From contig NZ_MEHJ01000001.1 of assembly GCF_001746415.1 (NCBI RefSeq), positions 1,489,001-1,553,000 on the forward strand: 64,000 nucleotides of DNA, in the 5' to 3' direction. Shown piece after piece: positions 31,001-40,070 of the stretch. A model generated the notes under the pieces. That model did no database searches and was not told the origin of the DNA. It worked only from the letters and a program-made list of their open reading frames with translations. The stretch's first letter is position 1, and each line of letters begins with the position of its first letter. Position numbers and translations under genes: made by a program. This stretch comes from Streptomyces agglomeratus. Its GTDB lineage: Bacteria > Actinomycetota > Actinomycetes > Streptomycetales > Streptomycetaceae.

Positions 31001-32320
31001 TCACTGGTCGGCCCGGCTTGCGGATTCCGGGGCTCCGGTCAACGGGGGACGGTCGGGTTCGTATACCACCGGGGTCGCACGCGCGTCCGAAGTCCGCTGT
31101 CGCCGGATCAGGAAGACGACGGCGAGGAGGACGGCGACACCGTGCGACCAGGCGACGACCGCGAACGGGGAGAACGTCTCCAGGGCGGCTGCGACCGCGA
31201 TCATCCCCACCCCGAACCCGAGGTTCTCGACGGTGGCCGAGATGCCGAAGGCGTGCCCGCGCAGCGTCTGCGGCAGCGTCTGGAGATGCGACGTGTAGGA
31301 GACCTCCGTGAGTCCGTCGGCGGCGCCCGCGACCAGAGCGATCACCAGGGTCACCGCCGTCGGGAAGCCGGCGAAGCCCAGGATGAACGCCGAGGACATG
31401 GCCACCGTGCCCAGCCCGAACCCCACGGCCCCGACGGACCGCCCGGTGCGCCCGGCCCATCGCTGGATCACCTGCTGGGCCAGTACGTTCCCGAGCGCCC
31501 AGAACAGCCAGAACCGGCTGACGAACGCGGCCGGGTCACCAGGGTCGAGCGCACTGGAGTACACCGGGAGCGCCGCGTTGTGCGAGGAGGAACCGAGGGC
31601 GTCGACACCGCGCAGGCTTACCATGAGACCCAGCACGGGAACGGCCACAAGCGCCGCGAACGCGGCGGACCGACCGCGGCGCCGCGTCCCGTGCTCCTCC
31701 CCGGCCGCCGCGCCCTCTGCCCCGCCCCCGGCCGTCCGCTCCGTACCCCGTCCGCTCCCCCGCCCCGCCGCCGGGAGCGGGATCACCGTCGCCGCGCACA
31801 CCAGGAAGCTCGCCGCGTCGAGCAGGAACGCCGCGGTGAATCCCAGCAGCGAGACGACCACGCCCGCGGAGGCGAAACCCGCCACCATCGCCAGCGAACG
31901 CCCGCCGACCATTAGGGAGTTGGCCCAGCTTCGCCGGTCCTCCCCCACCAGGCCGGGGACGGAGCTGCGCAGCGCGACCGTGAACACGGTGCCGCACGCG
32001 CCGATCGTCGCGGAGGAGACGAACAGGCCCGCGGTGAGCATCTCTTCGGGCACGAAGGCCAGGACCAGCAGGGCGGCGGCCTGGGCCACGTTGGTCCACA
32101 GCATGACCGGTTTGGCCGGCAACCGGGCCAGCAGGGAGCCCGCCGCGAGACCGGCGAGGAATCCGGCGCCGAGGCGTATCGCCATGAACAGGCCCATGGC
32201 GAGCGCGCTGCCCGTCGTCTCGTAGACGAACAGGTTGAGCGCCACCATGTTGAGGAAGGTGCCGTACGAGGAGACCGCGTAGCCCCCGACGAGAATCCGG
32301 TAGCGCCAGTCCGCCGTCAC
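31001..32320 (-). CDS. MFS transporter (MFS_3/DHA-like drug exporter)
   Basis: A 439-residue transporter with about 12 membrane segments; the N-terminal pattern (RILVGGYAVSSYGTFLNMVAL...) fits the EntS/MFS_3 group that exports drugs or siderophores. A Gly/Arg-rich cytoplasmic loop (about residues 200-235) links the two halves. The GTG start overlaps the stop of the phosphopantetheinyl transferase gene (GTGA), so the two are translated together. Such pairs usually sit near secondary-metabolite genes, but none are in this window. Confidence 0.8.
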   Translation of the reverse strand: MTADWRYRILVGGYAVSSYGTFLNMVALNLFVYETTGSALAMGLFMAIRLGAGFLAGLAAGSLLARLPAKPVMLWTNVAQAAALLVLAFVPEEMLTAGLFVSSATIGACGTVFTVALRSSVPGLVGEDRRSWANSLMVGGRSLAMVAGFASAGVVVSLLGFTAAFLLDAASFLVCAATVIPLPAAGRGSGRGTERTAGGGAEGAAAGEEHGTRRRGRSAAFAALVAVPVLGLMVSLRGVDALGSSSHNAALPVYSSALDPGDPAAFVSRFWLFWALGNVLAQQVIQRWAGRTGRSVGAVGFGLGTVAMSSAFILGFAGFPTAVTLVIALVAGAADGLTEVSYTSHLQTLPQTLRGHAFGISATVENLGFGVGMIAVAAALETFSPFAVVAWSHGVAVLLAVVFLIRRQRTSDARATPVVYEPDRPPLTGAPESASRADQ

Positions 32321-33150
32321 GGCGTCGCGGTGCCGTAACGGGGAACGGCGGCGGAGGAGGTAGCGAAGGAGGAGCGGGAAGGGGAAGGAGGGGACGGGGA
32401 CCGGACGGCTACGGCGGCCGCGAATCCGGCCGGAGCGAGCACGTCACCGATCAGCCACCCCGCCGGATGGTTCACCGCCTGCGGACCGGTGCCCAGGTAG
32501 TCGAGGGAGAGGCTGCGGGACAGCCCGATGCCGAGCCCCTTGAGGTACGCCTCCTTGCGCGCCCAGCCGCGCGCGAAGGCGGCCGGCCGCCCGGCCTCCG
32601 GCAGGGCCGAGAGTTCGGCGGTCTCGCGCGGATGCAGCTCCCCCCCGATCTCTCGCACCACTTCCGGCCGCGGCAGGGCCTCCACGTCCACACCCACGGG
32701 CACCGCCGCGCACGCGAGCAGCGCCACGCTGCCGCTGTGGGACAGCGAGAAGTGCACGGGACCGTCCGCCGTGGCGGGCCGCCCGTGCGGGCCGCCACAG
32801 GACAGACACGGCTCCCGGTGCAGACGTACCGCGCCGGGTTCCATCCCCAGCCAGGCGCCCAGCATCGTCCTGAGGGCGACATGGGCGGTGATGTAGCACC
32901 TGCGGTCGGTCTCTCGGACGAACGCCGCCGCCCGCTCCTTCTCACCGTCGTCGAGTACGTCGGCGGCGAGCCGCACCGCTACGTCCCCCTGCCGGCCCGC
33001 GTCCACGCTCCACAGCAGGGGCACCGGGTCGCCGCTTTCCCCGGACGGCTCCGGCAGCGCGACGGAGACCGGCTCTCCGAGAACCGGAGTCATGGGCACG
33101 TACGTCACGGTTCCGTTCACCGGCCGAGCATAGGCAGTACGCAGGTGCAT
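32317..33150 (-). CDS. 4'-phosphopantetheinyl transferase (Sfp type)
   Basis: A 277-residue Sfp-type enzyme that loads the phosphopantetheine arm of coenzyme A onto carrier proteins of polyketide or non-ribosomal peptide synthases. The magnesium site GVDVE and the second motif WARKEAYLKG are intact, and an SLSHSG segment precedes them. A Cys/His pattern (CLSCGGPHG) near residue 120 is typical. It is the first gene of a two-gene unit with the MFS exporter. The start could also be the ATG about 19 residues in (TYVPMTP). The carrier proteins it serves are not in the window. Confidence 0.9.
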   Translation of the reverse strand: MHLRTAYARPVNGTVTYVPMTPVLGEPVSVALPEPSGESGDPVPLLWSVDAGRQGDVAVRLAADVLDDGEKERAAAFVRETDRRCYITAHVALRTMLGAWLGMEPGAVRLHREPCLSCGGPHGRPATADGPVHFSLSHSGSVALLACAAVPVGVDVEALPRPEVVREIGGELHPRETAELSALPEAGRPAAFARGWARKEAYLKGLGIGLSRSLSLDYLGTGPQAVNHPAGWLIGDVLAPAGFAAAVAVRSPSPPSPSRSSFATSSAAVPRYGTATP

Positions 33151-33230
33151 ACCGAAGCGGGTCGGCCGGATTGCGACCGCGTACGGCCGGAATCATGCGC
33201 ACGCGGCCCAGCAGCACGAATTCCGGGGTG

Positions 33231-33851
33231 TCAGTCGGCGGGGACCGGCTCGTACGTCCGGCGGACGCTCGTCCCGAGGCGTGACAGGTCGGCGCCGTAG
33301 ACGTGCAGGGAGACCGCCACGTCCGTGCCCGCGTTCCACACCCGGTGTATGTCACCGGGCGGCGCGAACCCGCAGACCGTTCCCAGCGTGTTGACGAAGT
33401 CCCCGGTGGCGACCAGACGCGCCGCCGAGCCGCCGCCGGACGGGACGAGCCGGTACCGCCGCTCGTGTTCGGCGCCCGCGTGGACCCCGGTCGTGCACCA
33501 CGCCACGTGGTCGTGCACCGGGGTGTACTGGCCGGGCAGCCACACCAGCGCGACGACGGAGAAGCTTCCGTCCCCCTCCGCGTGGAGCAGGTGCTGCCGG
33601 TAGTTCCGGGGATCGCTCGTGCGCTGCCCCGGGGTGAGCAGATCGTCGGCGCCCAGGTGCGGCGCCAGCCGCTCGCCGACGAGGTACGCTGTCGGGTCGG
33701 GCGGAAGTCCCCGGCGGACGACTTCGCGCACGTGTGAGATCAGCGTGGCGAGGCGCCTGGTCGTACGCCCTGCCACGGCTTCGCCGGCCGCTGCGGCTGC
33801 TGTGGTTCCCTTGGTTCCCGTGGCTCCTGTGGCTGCTGTCGAAGGGGGCAT
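33231..33851 (-). CDS. Cysteine dioxygenase-like cupin protein
   Basis: A 206-residue protein of the double-stranded beta-helix superfamily, nearest to cysteine dioxygenase. Iron ligands expected from the family are visible: His-x-His in YTPVHDHVAW and the later His in DIHRVWN. Such enzymes oxidise thiols such as cysteine to the sulfinate with O2; the substrate here is not proven. The first 28 residues are a Gly/Ala/Thr-rich stretch encoded by short repeats and may not be part of the protein. It stands alone between the transferase and LysR genes. Confidence 0.75.
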   Translation of the reverse strand: MPPSTAATGATGTKGTTAAAAAGEAVAGRTTRRLATLISHVREVVRRGLPPDPTAYLVGERLAPHLGADDLLTPGQRTSDPRNYRQHLLHAEGDGSFSVVALVWLPGQYTPVHDHVAWCTTGVHAGAEHERRYRLVPSGGGSAARLVATGDFVNTLGTVCGFAPPGDIHRVWNAGTDVAVSLHVYGADLSRLGTSVRRTYEPVPAD

Positions 33852-33942
33852 ACGAGCAGCTTCCCGCCGTCCGCACCAAGACGTCCAAGGAGCGTTTGTA
33901 CGCCGTCGCCCAAGTCCTGCTTATGCCTCGGCGTCCGCGCCG

Positions 33943-34848
33943 TCAGCAGCCCGCCTTGTTCGCCGCCACCGCTCTGAGTTCCTCCAGCACCAGCGCCGTG
34001 GCCGGAATCCTCAGGTGCTCGCGCAGGACGTACGCCGCCACCTGCCGCCGGGACGCCGGCTGCAACGCGCGCCCCGCCACCTTCGGGTGCCGGAGGAAGT
34101 TGAGTACCAGGCCGGGCATCATCGCCACCCCGAGCCCCTCGGCGACGAGGCTCTGCACCACCAGGTTGTCGTCGGTGGTAAAGGCGATGTCGGGCGCGAA
34201 GCCCTGTTCGGCGCACTCGTGCAGGAAGTGCACGCGGCAGCGCGGGCAGCCGGCGATCCAGCGCTCGTCCGCGAGGTCGGCCAGCCGCACGGCGCGGCGC
34301 CGCGCGAGCGGGTGCCCGGCCCGCAGCAGGACCAGCAACTGGTCCTCCATCAGCGGTACTTCCATCACCTCACCGGGCACGTCCTCGCGCAGCCCCGGAT
34401 AGGTGAAGGCGAGGGTGATGTCGCATTCCCCCCGCGCGAGGCGCCGCAGCGACCCGGGCGGCTCCTCCTCCAGGAGTTCCACCGACACCCCCGGGTGGCC
34501 GGCGGCCAGCAGGGCCAACGCCTCCGGTACGAGGGTGGCGTTGGCGCTGGGGAAGGCGCAGACCCGCACGCGCCCCGCGCGAAGCCGGGTGAAGGAGTTC
34601 ATCTGGCGGCGCGCTGCGGACATGTCGTCGAGGATAACTACCGCGTGCCGCGACAGCGTCTCCCCGGCCTCGGTGAGCCGCAGGCCGCGGCCGGAGCGGC
34701 TGAACAGAGGTGTGCCGACGTCGCGTTCGAGCGCCTTCATCTGCTGGGTGATCGCCGGCTGTGTGTATCCCAGGGCGCGGGCGGCCGCGGAGTACGAGCC
34801 GGTCCTGACCACTTCGTGGAACGTCCTTATGTGCCGCGTGTCGAACAC
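33943..34848 (-). CDS. LysR-type transcriptional regulator
   Basis: A 301-residue LTTR. The N-terminal winged helix-turn-helix (residues 1-62, with SYSAAARALGYTQPAITQQMKAL within it) and a periplasmic-binding-protein-like effector domain (about 90-290) are both complete. There is no divergent neighbour: the gene upstream (an amidase) is on the same strand, 121 bases away, so its target is unclear. The GTG start (34848) directly precedes the helix-turn-helix. C-terminal residues contain two cysteines (CRVHFLHEC) in the sensor domain. Confidence 0.9.
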   Translation of the reverse strand: MFDTRHIRTFHEVVRTGSYSAAARALGYTQPAITQQMKALERDVGTPLFSRSGRGLRLTEAGETLSRHAVVILDDMSAARRQMNSFTRLRAGRVRVCAFPSANATLVPEALALLAAGHPGVSVELLEEEPPGSLRRLARGECDITLAFTYPGLREDVPGEVMEVPLMEDQLLVLLRAGHPLARRRAVRLADLADERWIAGCPRCRVHFLHECAEQGFAPDIAFTTDDNLVVQSLVAEGLGVAMMPGLVLNFLRHPKVAGRALQPASRRQVAAYVLREHLRIPATALVLEELRAVAANKAGC

Positions 34849-34969
34849 CTGCGAACCATAAGCAGAATTTGGGGTGCCCGAACACCACTCCTTCGGCCGT
34901 GCCGACCGGCATCCCGCCCCCTGTGTCCCCCTGCCTCTGCCGCCGTCGGGTGCGTACGGGCGGGGCGGG

Positions 34970-35749
34970 CTACCGTCCCTGGAGCCTAGCGGCCGCCTTC
35001 CTGATCGCGGGGAGTTCCGCCGCGAGCGCGGCGCCGGGACATTGCGTGGAGTAACCGTCGCTGTGTCCCGATACGGCGTGCAGCCGCGCGCTCGTCCCCT
35101 TGGGGAACCTGCTGAGGCTGTTCGAGGACACGAGGCGCACCATGGAGCGCGGGTCGACGTCCGACATGCCGAGCTTCCAGGCGACGACCGCCGCGATGGC
35201 GTCGGTCATGGGCTTCGGGACCGGCACACCGGCGGTGAAGACGCCGATGGCCGCGATGCCCACCGTGTGGTGGTTGAAGCCCTGTGCGTGCGCCCCGACC
35301 ACGGCCCGCCCGGTTCCGCCCGCCCGCCCTTCGTAGACGGTGCCGCAGCGGTCGACGAGGAAGTTGTACCCGATGTCGTCCCAGTGCCGGCCGCCGGCCT
35401 GGGCGGCGTACACCTCGCGGATGATGCCCGGGACGTCGGCGCAGTCGTAATCGTTCGGGGAGTTGGTGTGGTGGATGAAGGCCGCCTCGACGGGGTCTGC
35501 GTAGCGGACCGGCGCCCGGCGGTGCTTGGCGCCCTTCAGCCACTTCTCCCGGGGCACGACGGCAGGCTGCGGAGCGGGGTGCGCCGAGCCGGCCCGTTGC
35601 GCCCGCGTGGTGCCGTCGCCGGCCCGGTTCGGATCCCGGTCGGCTCGCAGAGGGGACGCGGCGGGGCCGACGGCTGCGGCGCACAGCAGCATGAGCCCGA
35701 CGACCGTGGCTCCGGACCCACGGCTCAGCGCCACTCGAAGGACGCGCAT
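34970..35749 (-). CDS. Secreted N-acetylmuramoyl-L-alanine amidase / peptidoglycan recognition protein
   Basis: A 259-residue exported amidase_2/PGRP protein that cuts the amide bond between MurNAc and the stem peptide. There is a signal peptide (residues 1-35). The zinc ligands are visible: the first His in AAFIHHTN, a His in the GAHAQGFN region, and a third in SGHSDGYSTQCPG; the Tyr in IGYNFLVD is the catalytic partner. ATG 35749 gives a proper signal peptide; the frame upstream to 35833 has no coding signal. It diverges from the CHRD gene. It may act in wall turnover or against other bacteria. Confidence 0.9.
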   Translation of the reverse strand: MRVLRVALSRGSGATVVGLMLLCAAAVGPAASPLRADRDPNRAGDGTTRAQRAGSAHPAPQPAVVPREKWLKGAKHRRAPVRYADPVEAAFIHHTNSPNDYDCADVPGIIREVYAAQAGGRHWDDIGYNFLVDRCGTVYEGRAGGTGRAVVGAHAQGFNHHTVGIAAIGVFTAGVPVPKPMTDAIAAVVAWKLGMSDVDPRSMVRLVSSNSLSRFPKGTSARLHAVSGHSDGYSTQCPGAALAAELPAIRKAAARLQGR

Positions 35750-36032
35750 GGTCACCACCCTGTGCCCCGGCCGGGGCCGGCCGCCATACGTGCTCGGCCG
35801 AACGGGGGAAGGGGGAACAGGACCGTGCGGCACACACCGCGCCGCCGCTCACCACGACGTCGTACGGACCTTCGTCCTCTCGGCGTCGAGAGGACCGGTG
35901 CACACCCGTCCAGCCGTACAAATGTTGAGGGACGGTCATGCGTGTCCTTGTGTGGAGCCCAGCGATCCGGCCTCGGTGCGGGCCAACGGGCTCGGCGCCG
36001 CTCGGGTCGCCCGACACAGAGATGAGACGTCC

Positions 36033-36536
36033 ATGCGTGTTCCGACCACCCTGATGGTCTCGGCCGTTTCCTGCGCGGCCGCCCTCGTCACCCTGGCCGC
36101 TCCGGCCGTAGCGGCCGGCCCCGCCGACGGCGGCGGCGACCGGGTGTCCCACGGCCGGGCCGACCTCACCGGCCACGAGGAGGTCCCCGGCCCGGGCGAC
36201 CCTGACGGCAGTGGCGAGTTCTGGTACCAGATCAAGCACGGCACCTTGTGCTACTCACTGAACGTACGCAAGATCGCGAAGCCCACGGCCGCGCATATCC
36301 ACGCCGGCAGGCGGGGCACGGCGGGACCCGTGGTGGTCACGCTCAAGACCCCCACACACGGGTCGGCGAAGGGCTGCATCAAGGCGCGTCCGCACCAGAC
36401 GGCCGCCAACGCCGCCACCGTCCTGACATACGGCGAGCTGAAGCAGATCGCCTGCAAGCCCGGGAAGTTCTACGTGAACGTCCACAACCGTCCCTACCCC
36501 GACGGGGCGATCCGCGGGCAGCTCCACCGCCACTAG
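36033..36536 (+). CDS. Secreted CHRD domain protein
   Basis: A 167-residue exported protein: signal peptide (residues 1-27, ending in AAPAVAA) followed by one CHRD domain with its typical AHIHAG and FYVNVHN segments. The CHRD domain is named after chordin; in bacteria its function is unknown. It has two cysteines that may pair. It stands as a single gene, convergent with the ribose operon, with a hairpin right after the stop. Confidence 0.85.
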   Translation: MRVPTTLMVSAVSCAAALVTLAAPAVAAGPADGGGDRVSHGRADLTGHEEVPGPGDPDGSGEFWYQIKHGTLCYSLNVRKIAKPTAAHIHAGRRGTAGPVVVTLKTPTHGSAKGCIKARPHQTAANAATVLTYGELKQIACKPGKFYVNVHNRPYPDGAIRGQLHRH

Positions 36537-36544
36537 GTACCGGC

Positions 36545-36587
36545 CCGACGGCCGGACGGACTGCCTGTCAGCCCGTCCGGCCTTCGG
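36545..36587. terminator. Bidirectional hairpin between the CHRD gene and rbsD
   Basis: GGCCGGACGG (36550-36559) pairs with CCGTCCGGCC (36573-36582), extended by CCGA/TCGG outside one mismatch. It is nine bases after the CHRD stop. Confidence 0.7.
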
Positions 36588-36736
36588 CACGTCCGCCACC
36601 CGCGGTGAGATCCGCGCCCAGGCGGTGTCTCGGCGGCCAGTGGTCCACCTGCCTGAGAAGTACGGCAACCGGCGAGGCGTCCGCAACCGGCTGCGGATGT
36701 GGGCCGTCGACGGAACCCGGGACCGCTCCTCCCGGG

Positions 36737-37126
36737 TCAGAAGAAGACGCCGCAGCGCAGCAGTACGTTCGCGTAGGGGCGCGCCTCACCCGTCCGCACC
36801 ACCAGCCGGGCACCGGCCGACAGCGACTTGAGCGTGTCGTGCGGCACCAGCACCAGCCCCGGAAGGCGCTCCTCCAGAAGCCCGGCCGCGGCCGGATTCG
36901 ACTCCCGCACCTCCCGCGCGGCCGTCGCGCCCTCGACGACCAGCTCCTCCAGCAGCCCGTCGAGTACGTCGGCGAAGGACGGGATCCCGGCCCGGAAGGC
37001 CAGATCGACGACCTGCGGACCCTCCGGTACGGGCATGCCAGCGTCGCAGACGAGAACCTCGTGACCGTGGCCGAGACCGGCCAGGGCCCCCGCCAGCGGG
37101 CGGTTCAGAATCCCGGCCTTCTTCAC
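36737..37126 (-). CDS. rbsD: D-ribose pyranase
   Basis: A 129-residue RbsD protein that speeds conversion of beta-pyranose to furanose ribose before phosphorylation by ribokinase. Family residues are present: KKAGILNR at the start with the catalytic His in LGHGHEVLVCDAGMP, and ARPYANVLLRCGV at the end. It is the last gene of the ribose operon; its ATG overlaps the rbsK stop (ATGA). Confidence 0.93.
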   Translation of the reverse strand: MKKAGILNRPLAGALAGLGHGHEVLVCDAGMPVPEGPQVVDLAFRAGIPSFADVLDGLLEELVVEGATAAREVRESNPAAAGLLEERLPGLVLVPHDTLKSLSAGARLVVRTGEARPYANVLLRCGVFF

Positions 37127-38088
37127 AGCGCCGAGACCTCGGCGGCGGTCGGGAAGGACGCCTGCGCCCCCTCCTTGGTGACGGCGGCGGCGCCCACCCG
37201 TACCGCGAAGGCGGCCGCCTTCACCAGGTCCTCGCCGAGGCTGAGCCGCCAGGCCAGGGCCGCGGTGAAGGCGTCACCGGCGCCCGTGGTGTCGACGGCG
37301 TCGACCCGGGGGCTCGGGACCCGTACGGTGGCGGCGTCCGGACCGCCTTCGGCGACCAGTGCGCCCCGCGCGCCCATCGTGACGACGACCGACCGCGCGC
37401 CGAGCGCGAGCAGTTCCCGGGCCCAGTCCTCCGGGTCGTCCTCGGCGTGCCCGCCCGCGTCGCCGCCGTCGCCCCCTGGCCCGTCACCGTCGACATCGGT
37501 GTCGCTGTCGGCGAGCATGAACAGGGCCTCGTGCTCGTTCAGTACCAGCGGATCACAGGCGGCGAGCACGTCCGCGGGCAGTGGCCCGGGCGGCGAGGGG
37601 TTCAGTACGAACCGGCTCCCGGCCGCCCTCGTACGTACCACTTCGGCCACCGTCTCCAGCGGGACCTCCAGCTGCGCCGAGACGACGCGCGCGGCGGCGA
37701 GCAGCCCGGCGGCAGCGCGGACGTCCTGCGGGGTGAGCCGGGCGTTCGCACCGGGCGAGACGACGATGCTGTTGTCACCCGAGGGGTCCACGGTGATCAG
37801 GGCGACGCCGGTGGGCGCGCCGCCGGTCAGCACACCACCGGTGTCCACACCGGCCGCGCGCTGCGATTCCAGCAGCAGCCGCCCGTGGGCGTCGTCGCCG
37901 ACGCGGGCCAGCAGCGCCGTCCTGGCGCCCAGACGGGCGGCGGCGACGGCCTGGTTGGCGCCCTTGCCGCCCGGATGGACGGCCAGGTCGGAGCCGAGCA
38001 CGGTCTCGCCGGCCGCCGGGCGGCGCTCGACGCCGATCACCAGGTCGGCGTTGGCCGACCCCACGACCAGCAGGTCGAAGTCGTTCAT
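37123..38088 (-). CDS. rbsK: Ribokinase
   Basis: A 321-residue PfkB-type kinase making ribose-5-phosphate. The PfkB signature 1 region (GGKGANQAVAAARLG, about residues 39-53) and signature 2 with the catalytic Asp, DTTGAGDAF, are intact. An acidic, Gly-rich insertion (about residues 193-220, many Asp/Gly) between the two motifs is unusual and would lie on the surface. Of the two possible starts I chose ATG 38088; GTG 38118 overlaps the upstream gene by 4 bases. The gene precedes rbsD in the operon. Confidence 0.93.
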   Translation of the reverse strand: MNDFDLLVVGSANADLVIGVERRPAAGETVLGSDLAVHPGGKGANQAVAAARLGARTALLARVGDDAHGRLLLESQRAAGVDTGGVLTGGAPTGVALITVDPSGDNSIVVSPGANARLTPQDVRAAAGLLAAARVVSAQLEVPLETVAEVVRTRAAGSRFVLNPSPPGPLPADVLAACDPLVLNEHEALFMLADSDTDVDGDGPGGDGGDAGGHAEDDPEDWARELLALGARSVVVTMGARGALVAEGGPDAATVRVPSPRVDAVDTTGAGDAFTAALAWRLSLGEDLVKAAAFAVRVGAAAVTKEGAQASFPTAAEVSAL

Positions 38089-38114
38089 GCCTGTCCTGCC
38101 TTCGCTGTTCACGG

Positions 38115-40070
38115 TCACGAGAAGTCGGCGACGTTCTTCTTCGTCACGACCTTGACCGGCACCTTTACCACGCTGTCGACCGTCTTGCCGCGCGCCGCCC
38201 CGACGGCGTTGCGGACGGCGATCCTGCCGAGCTCCTTCGGCTGCTGGGCCACCGACGCGTAGAGCGTGCCGGCCCCGACCGCCTTGAGACCGTCCGGGGT
38301 TCCGTCGAATCCGACGACGTGCACGGACTTCCCCGCCTTGCTGCCCAGCGCCTTGACCGCGCCGAGCGCCATCTCGTCGTTCTCGGCGAAGACGCCGGTG
38401 ATTCCGGGGTGGGACTGGAGGAGGTTGGTCATGACGTCCAGGCCCTTGGTTCGGTCGAAGTCCGCGGGCTGCGACGCGGCGACCTTGATTCCCGGGTACG
38501 CCTTCAGCCCGTCGGCGAAGCCCTTCCCGCGCTCGCGGCTGGCGGATGTGCCCGCGGTGCCTTGCAGTACGACGATCTCGCCCTTGCCGCCGAGCTTGTC
38601 GGCGAGTGCCTTCGCGGCCAGCCGTCCGCCGGCCACGTTGTCCGAGGCGACGAGGGTGGCGGTGTCGGCCTTGTTGACGCCGCGGTCGGCGGCGACCACC
38701 GGGATGCCGGCCTTGTTGGCGGCCCGTACGGCAGGACCGGCCGCGTCCGAGTCGACCGGGTTGACGATGACCGACGCCACGCCCTCACCGGTGAAGTTCT
38801 GGAGCTGGTTCGCCTGCTGGGAGGCGTCGTTCTGCGCGTCCGTCACCGTCAGGTCGATGCCGGCCTTCTCGGCCTCCGCCTGGGCGCCCGCCTTCATCTG
38901 CACGAAGAACGGGTTGTTGAGCGTGGAGAGCGACATCCCGACCTTGGTGGTCGTACCGGACGACCCGGAGCCGAAGAAGGACACGGCCGCGACGACGGCC
39001 GCCACGCACACGGCGGTCACCGCGAGTTTCGCCGCCCCCTTGCGCCCGTTCCCATAGACGCCGGACGAGGCCGCGGGAGCGGCCGAACCGCCGCCCGCAC
39101 GTCGCCGCAGTGTGTCCAGCAGTACGGCGAGCGCGATGACCACGCCGATGACGACCTGCTGCCAGAAGGCCGAGACGGACATCAGGTTCAGCCCGTTGCG
39201 CAGTACGGCGAGTATGAGCGCGCCGATCAGGGTGCCGGACGCCTTGCCGACGCCGCCCGCCAGGCTGGCGCCGCCGATGACGACCGCGGCGATGGCGTCG
39301 AGTTCGTACCCCTGCGCGGCCTGCGGCTGGGCGGAGACGAGCCGGGACGCGAGGACAATGCCCGCGACGGCCGCGAAGAGGCCGGACAGCGCGTAGACGA
39401 CGAGCTTCTGCCGCTTGACGCGCAGCCCGGAGAGCCTGGCCGCTTCCTCGTTGCCGCCGATCGCGTACATCGAGCGTCCGATGTACGTACGGCCCAGGAC
39501 GAGCGCGGTCACGAGACCCATCACGACCATCACGAGGACCGGCACCGGCAGCCACCCGCCGAGCGTGTCACCCAGTACCGACACGGACTCGGGGAACGCG
39601 ATCGGGCTGCCCTGCGAGATGACCAGGGACAGACCGCGGCCGATGGAGAGCATGGCCAGGGTGGCGATGAAGGGCGGGAGTTTGCCGTACGAGACGAGGG
39701 CTCCGTTGACGAGGCCGCAGGCGATGCCCGTACCGACGGCGAGGATCACCGCGATCCACACCGGCACTCCCTCGGACGTGGCCGTCCAGGCGAGGACGGT
39801 CGCCGAGAGGGCGGCCACCGATCCGACCGACAGGTCGATGCCCGCCGAGACGATGACGAAGGTGACGCCGAACGCGAGGATCGCGGTGACGGCCGCCTGG
39901 ACGCCGACGTTCAGCAGGTTCTGGGTGGTCAGGAAGTCGCCGGAGAGCAGCGACATCGCCACCACCAGGACGACCAGGGCGCTGAGCGCGCCGTTGTCGA
40001 GCAGGACGCGGCGGACCGTACTCGCGGCGCTCGCGGTGGTGTTGGTCTTGAGCGTGTCAGTAGTGGCCAC
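38115..40070 (-). CDS. Fused ribose ABC transporter permease and binding protein (RbsC-RbsB)
   Basis: A 651-residue fusion. Residues 1-about 325 are an RbsC-type permease with about 8-10 membrane segments and motifs such as SAGIDLSVGS and GNEEAARLSG. A short Gly/Ala linker and one more hydrophobic segment (about 350-368) follow. From about residue 376 comes a complete type I sugar-binding domain (periplasmic-binding-protein fold, KVGMSLSTLNNPFF to the end). The binding protein thus has no separate signal peptide and is tethered to the permease. Start is a GTG 14 bases inside the end of rbsA, with GGAGGG upstream. It works with rbsA as a one-polypeptide-per-half importer. Confidence 0.93.
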   Translation of the reverse strand: MATTDTLKTNTTASAASTVRRVLLDNGALSALVVLVVAMSLLSGDFLTTQNLLNVGVQAAVTAILAFGVTFVIVSAGIDLSVGSVAALSATVLAWTATSEGVPVWIAVILAVGTGIACGLVNGALVSYGKLPPFIATLAMLSIGRGLSLVISQGSPIAFPESVSVLGDTLGGWLPVPVLVMVVMGLVTALVLGRTYIGRSMYAIGGNEEAARLSGLRVKRQKLVVYALSGLFAAVAGIVLASRLVSAQPQAAQGYELDAIAAVVIGGASLAGGVGKASGTLIGALILAVLRNGLNLMSVSAFWQQVVIGVVIALAVLLDTLRRRAGGGSAAPAASSGVYGNGRKGAAKLAVTAVCVAAVVAAVSFFGSGSSGTTTKVGMSLSTLNNPFFVQMKAGAQAEAEKAGIDLTVTDAQNDASQQANQLQNFTGEGVASVIVNPVDSDAAGPAVRAANKAGIPVVAADRGVNKADTATLVASDNVAGGRLAAKALADKLGGKGEIVVLQGTAGTSASRERGKGFADGLKAYPGIKVAASQPADFDRTKGLDVMTNLLQSHPGITGVFAENDEMALGAVKALGSKAGKSVHVVGFDGTPDGLKAVGAGTLYASVAQQPKELGRIAVRNAVGAARGKTVDSVVKVPVKVVTKKNVADFS

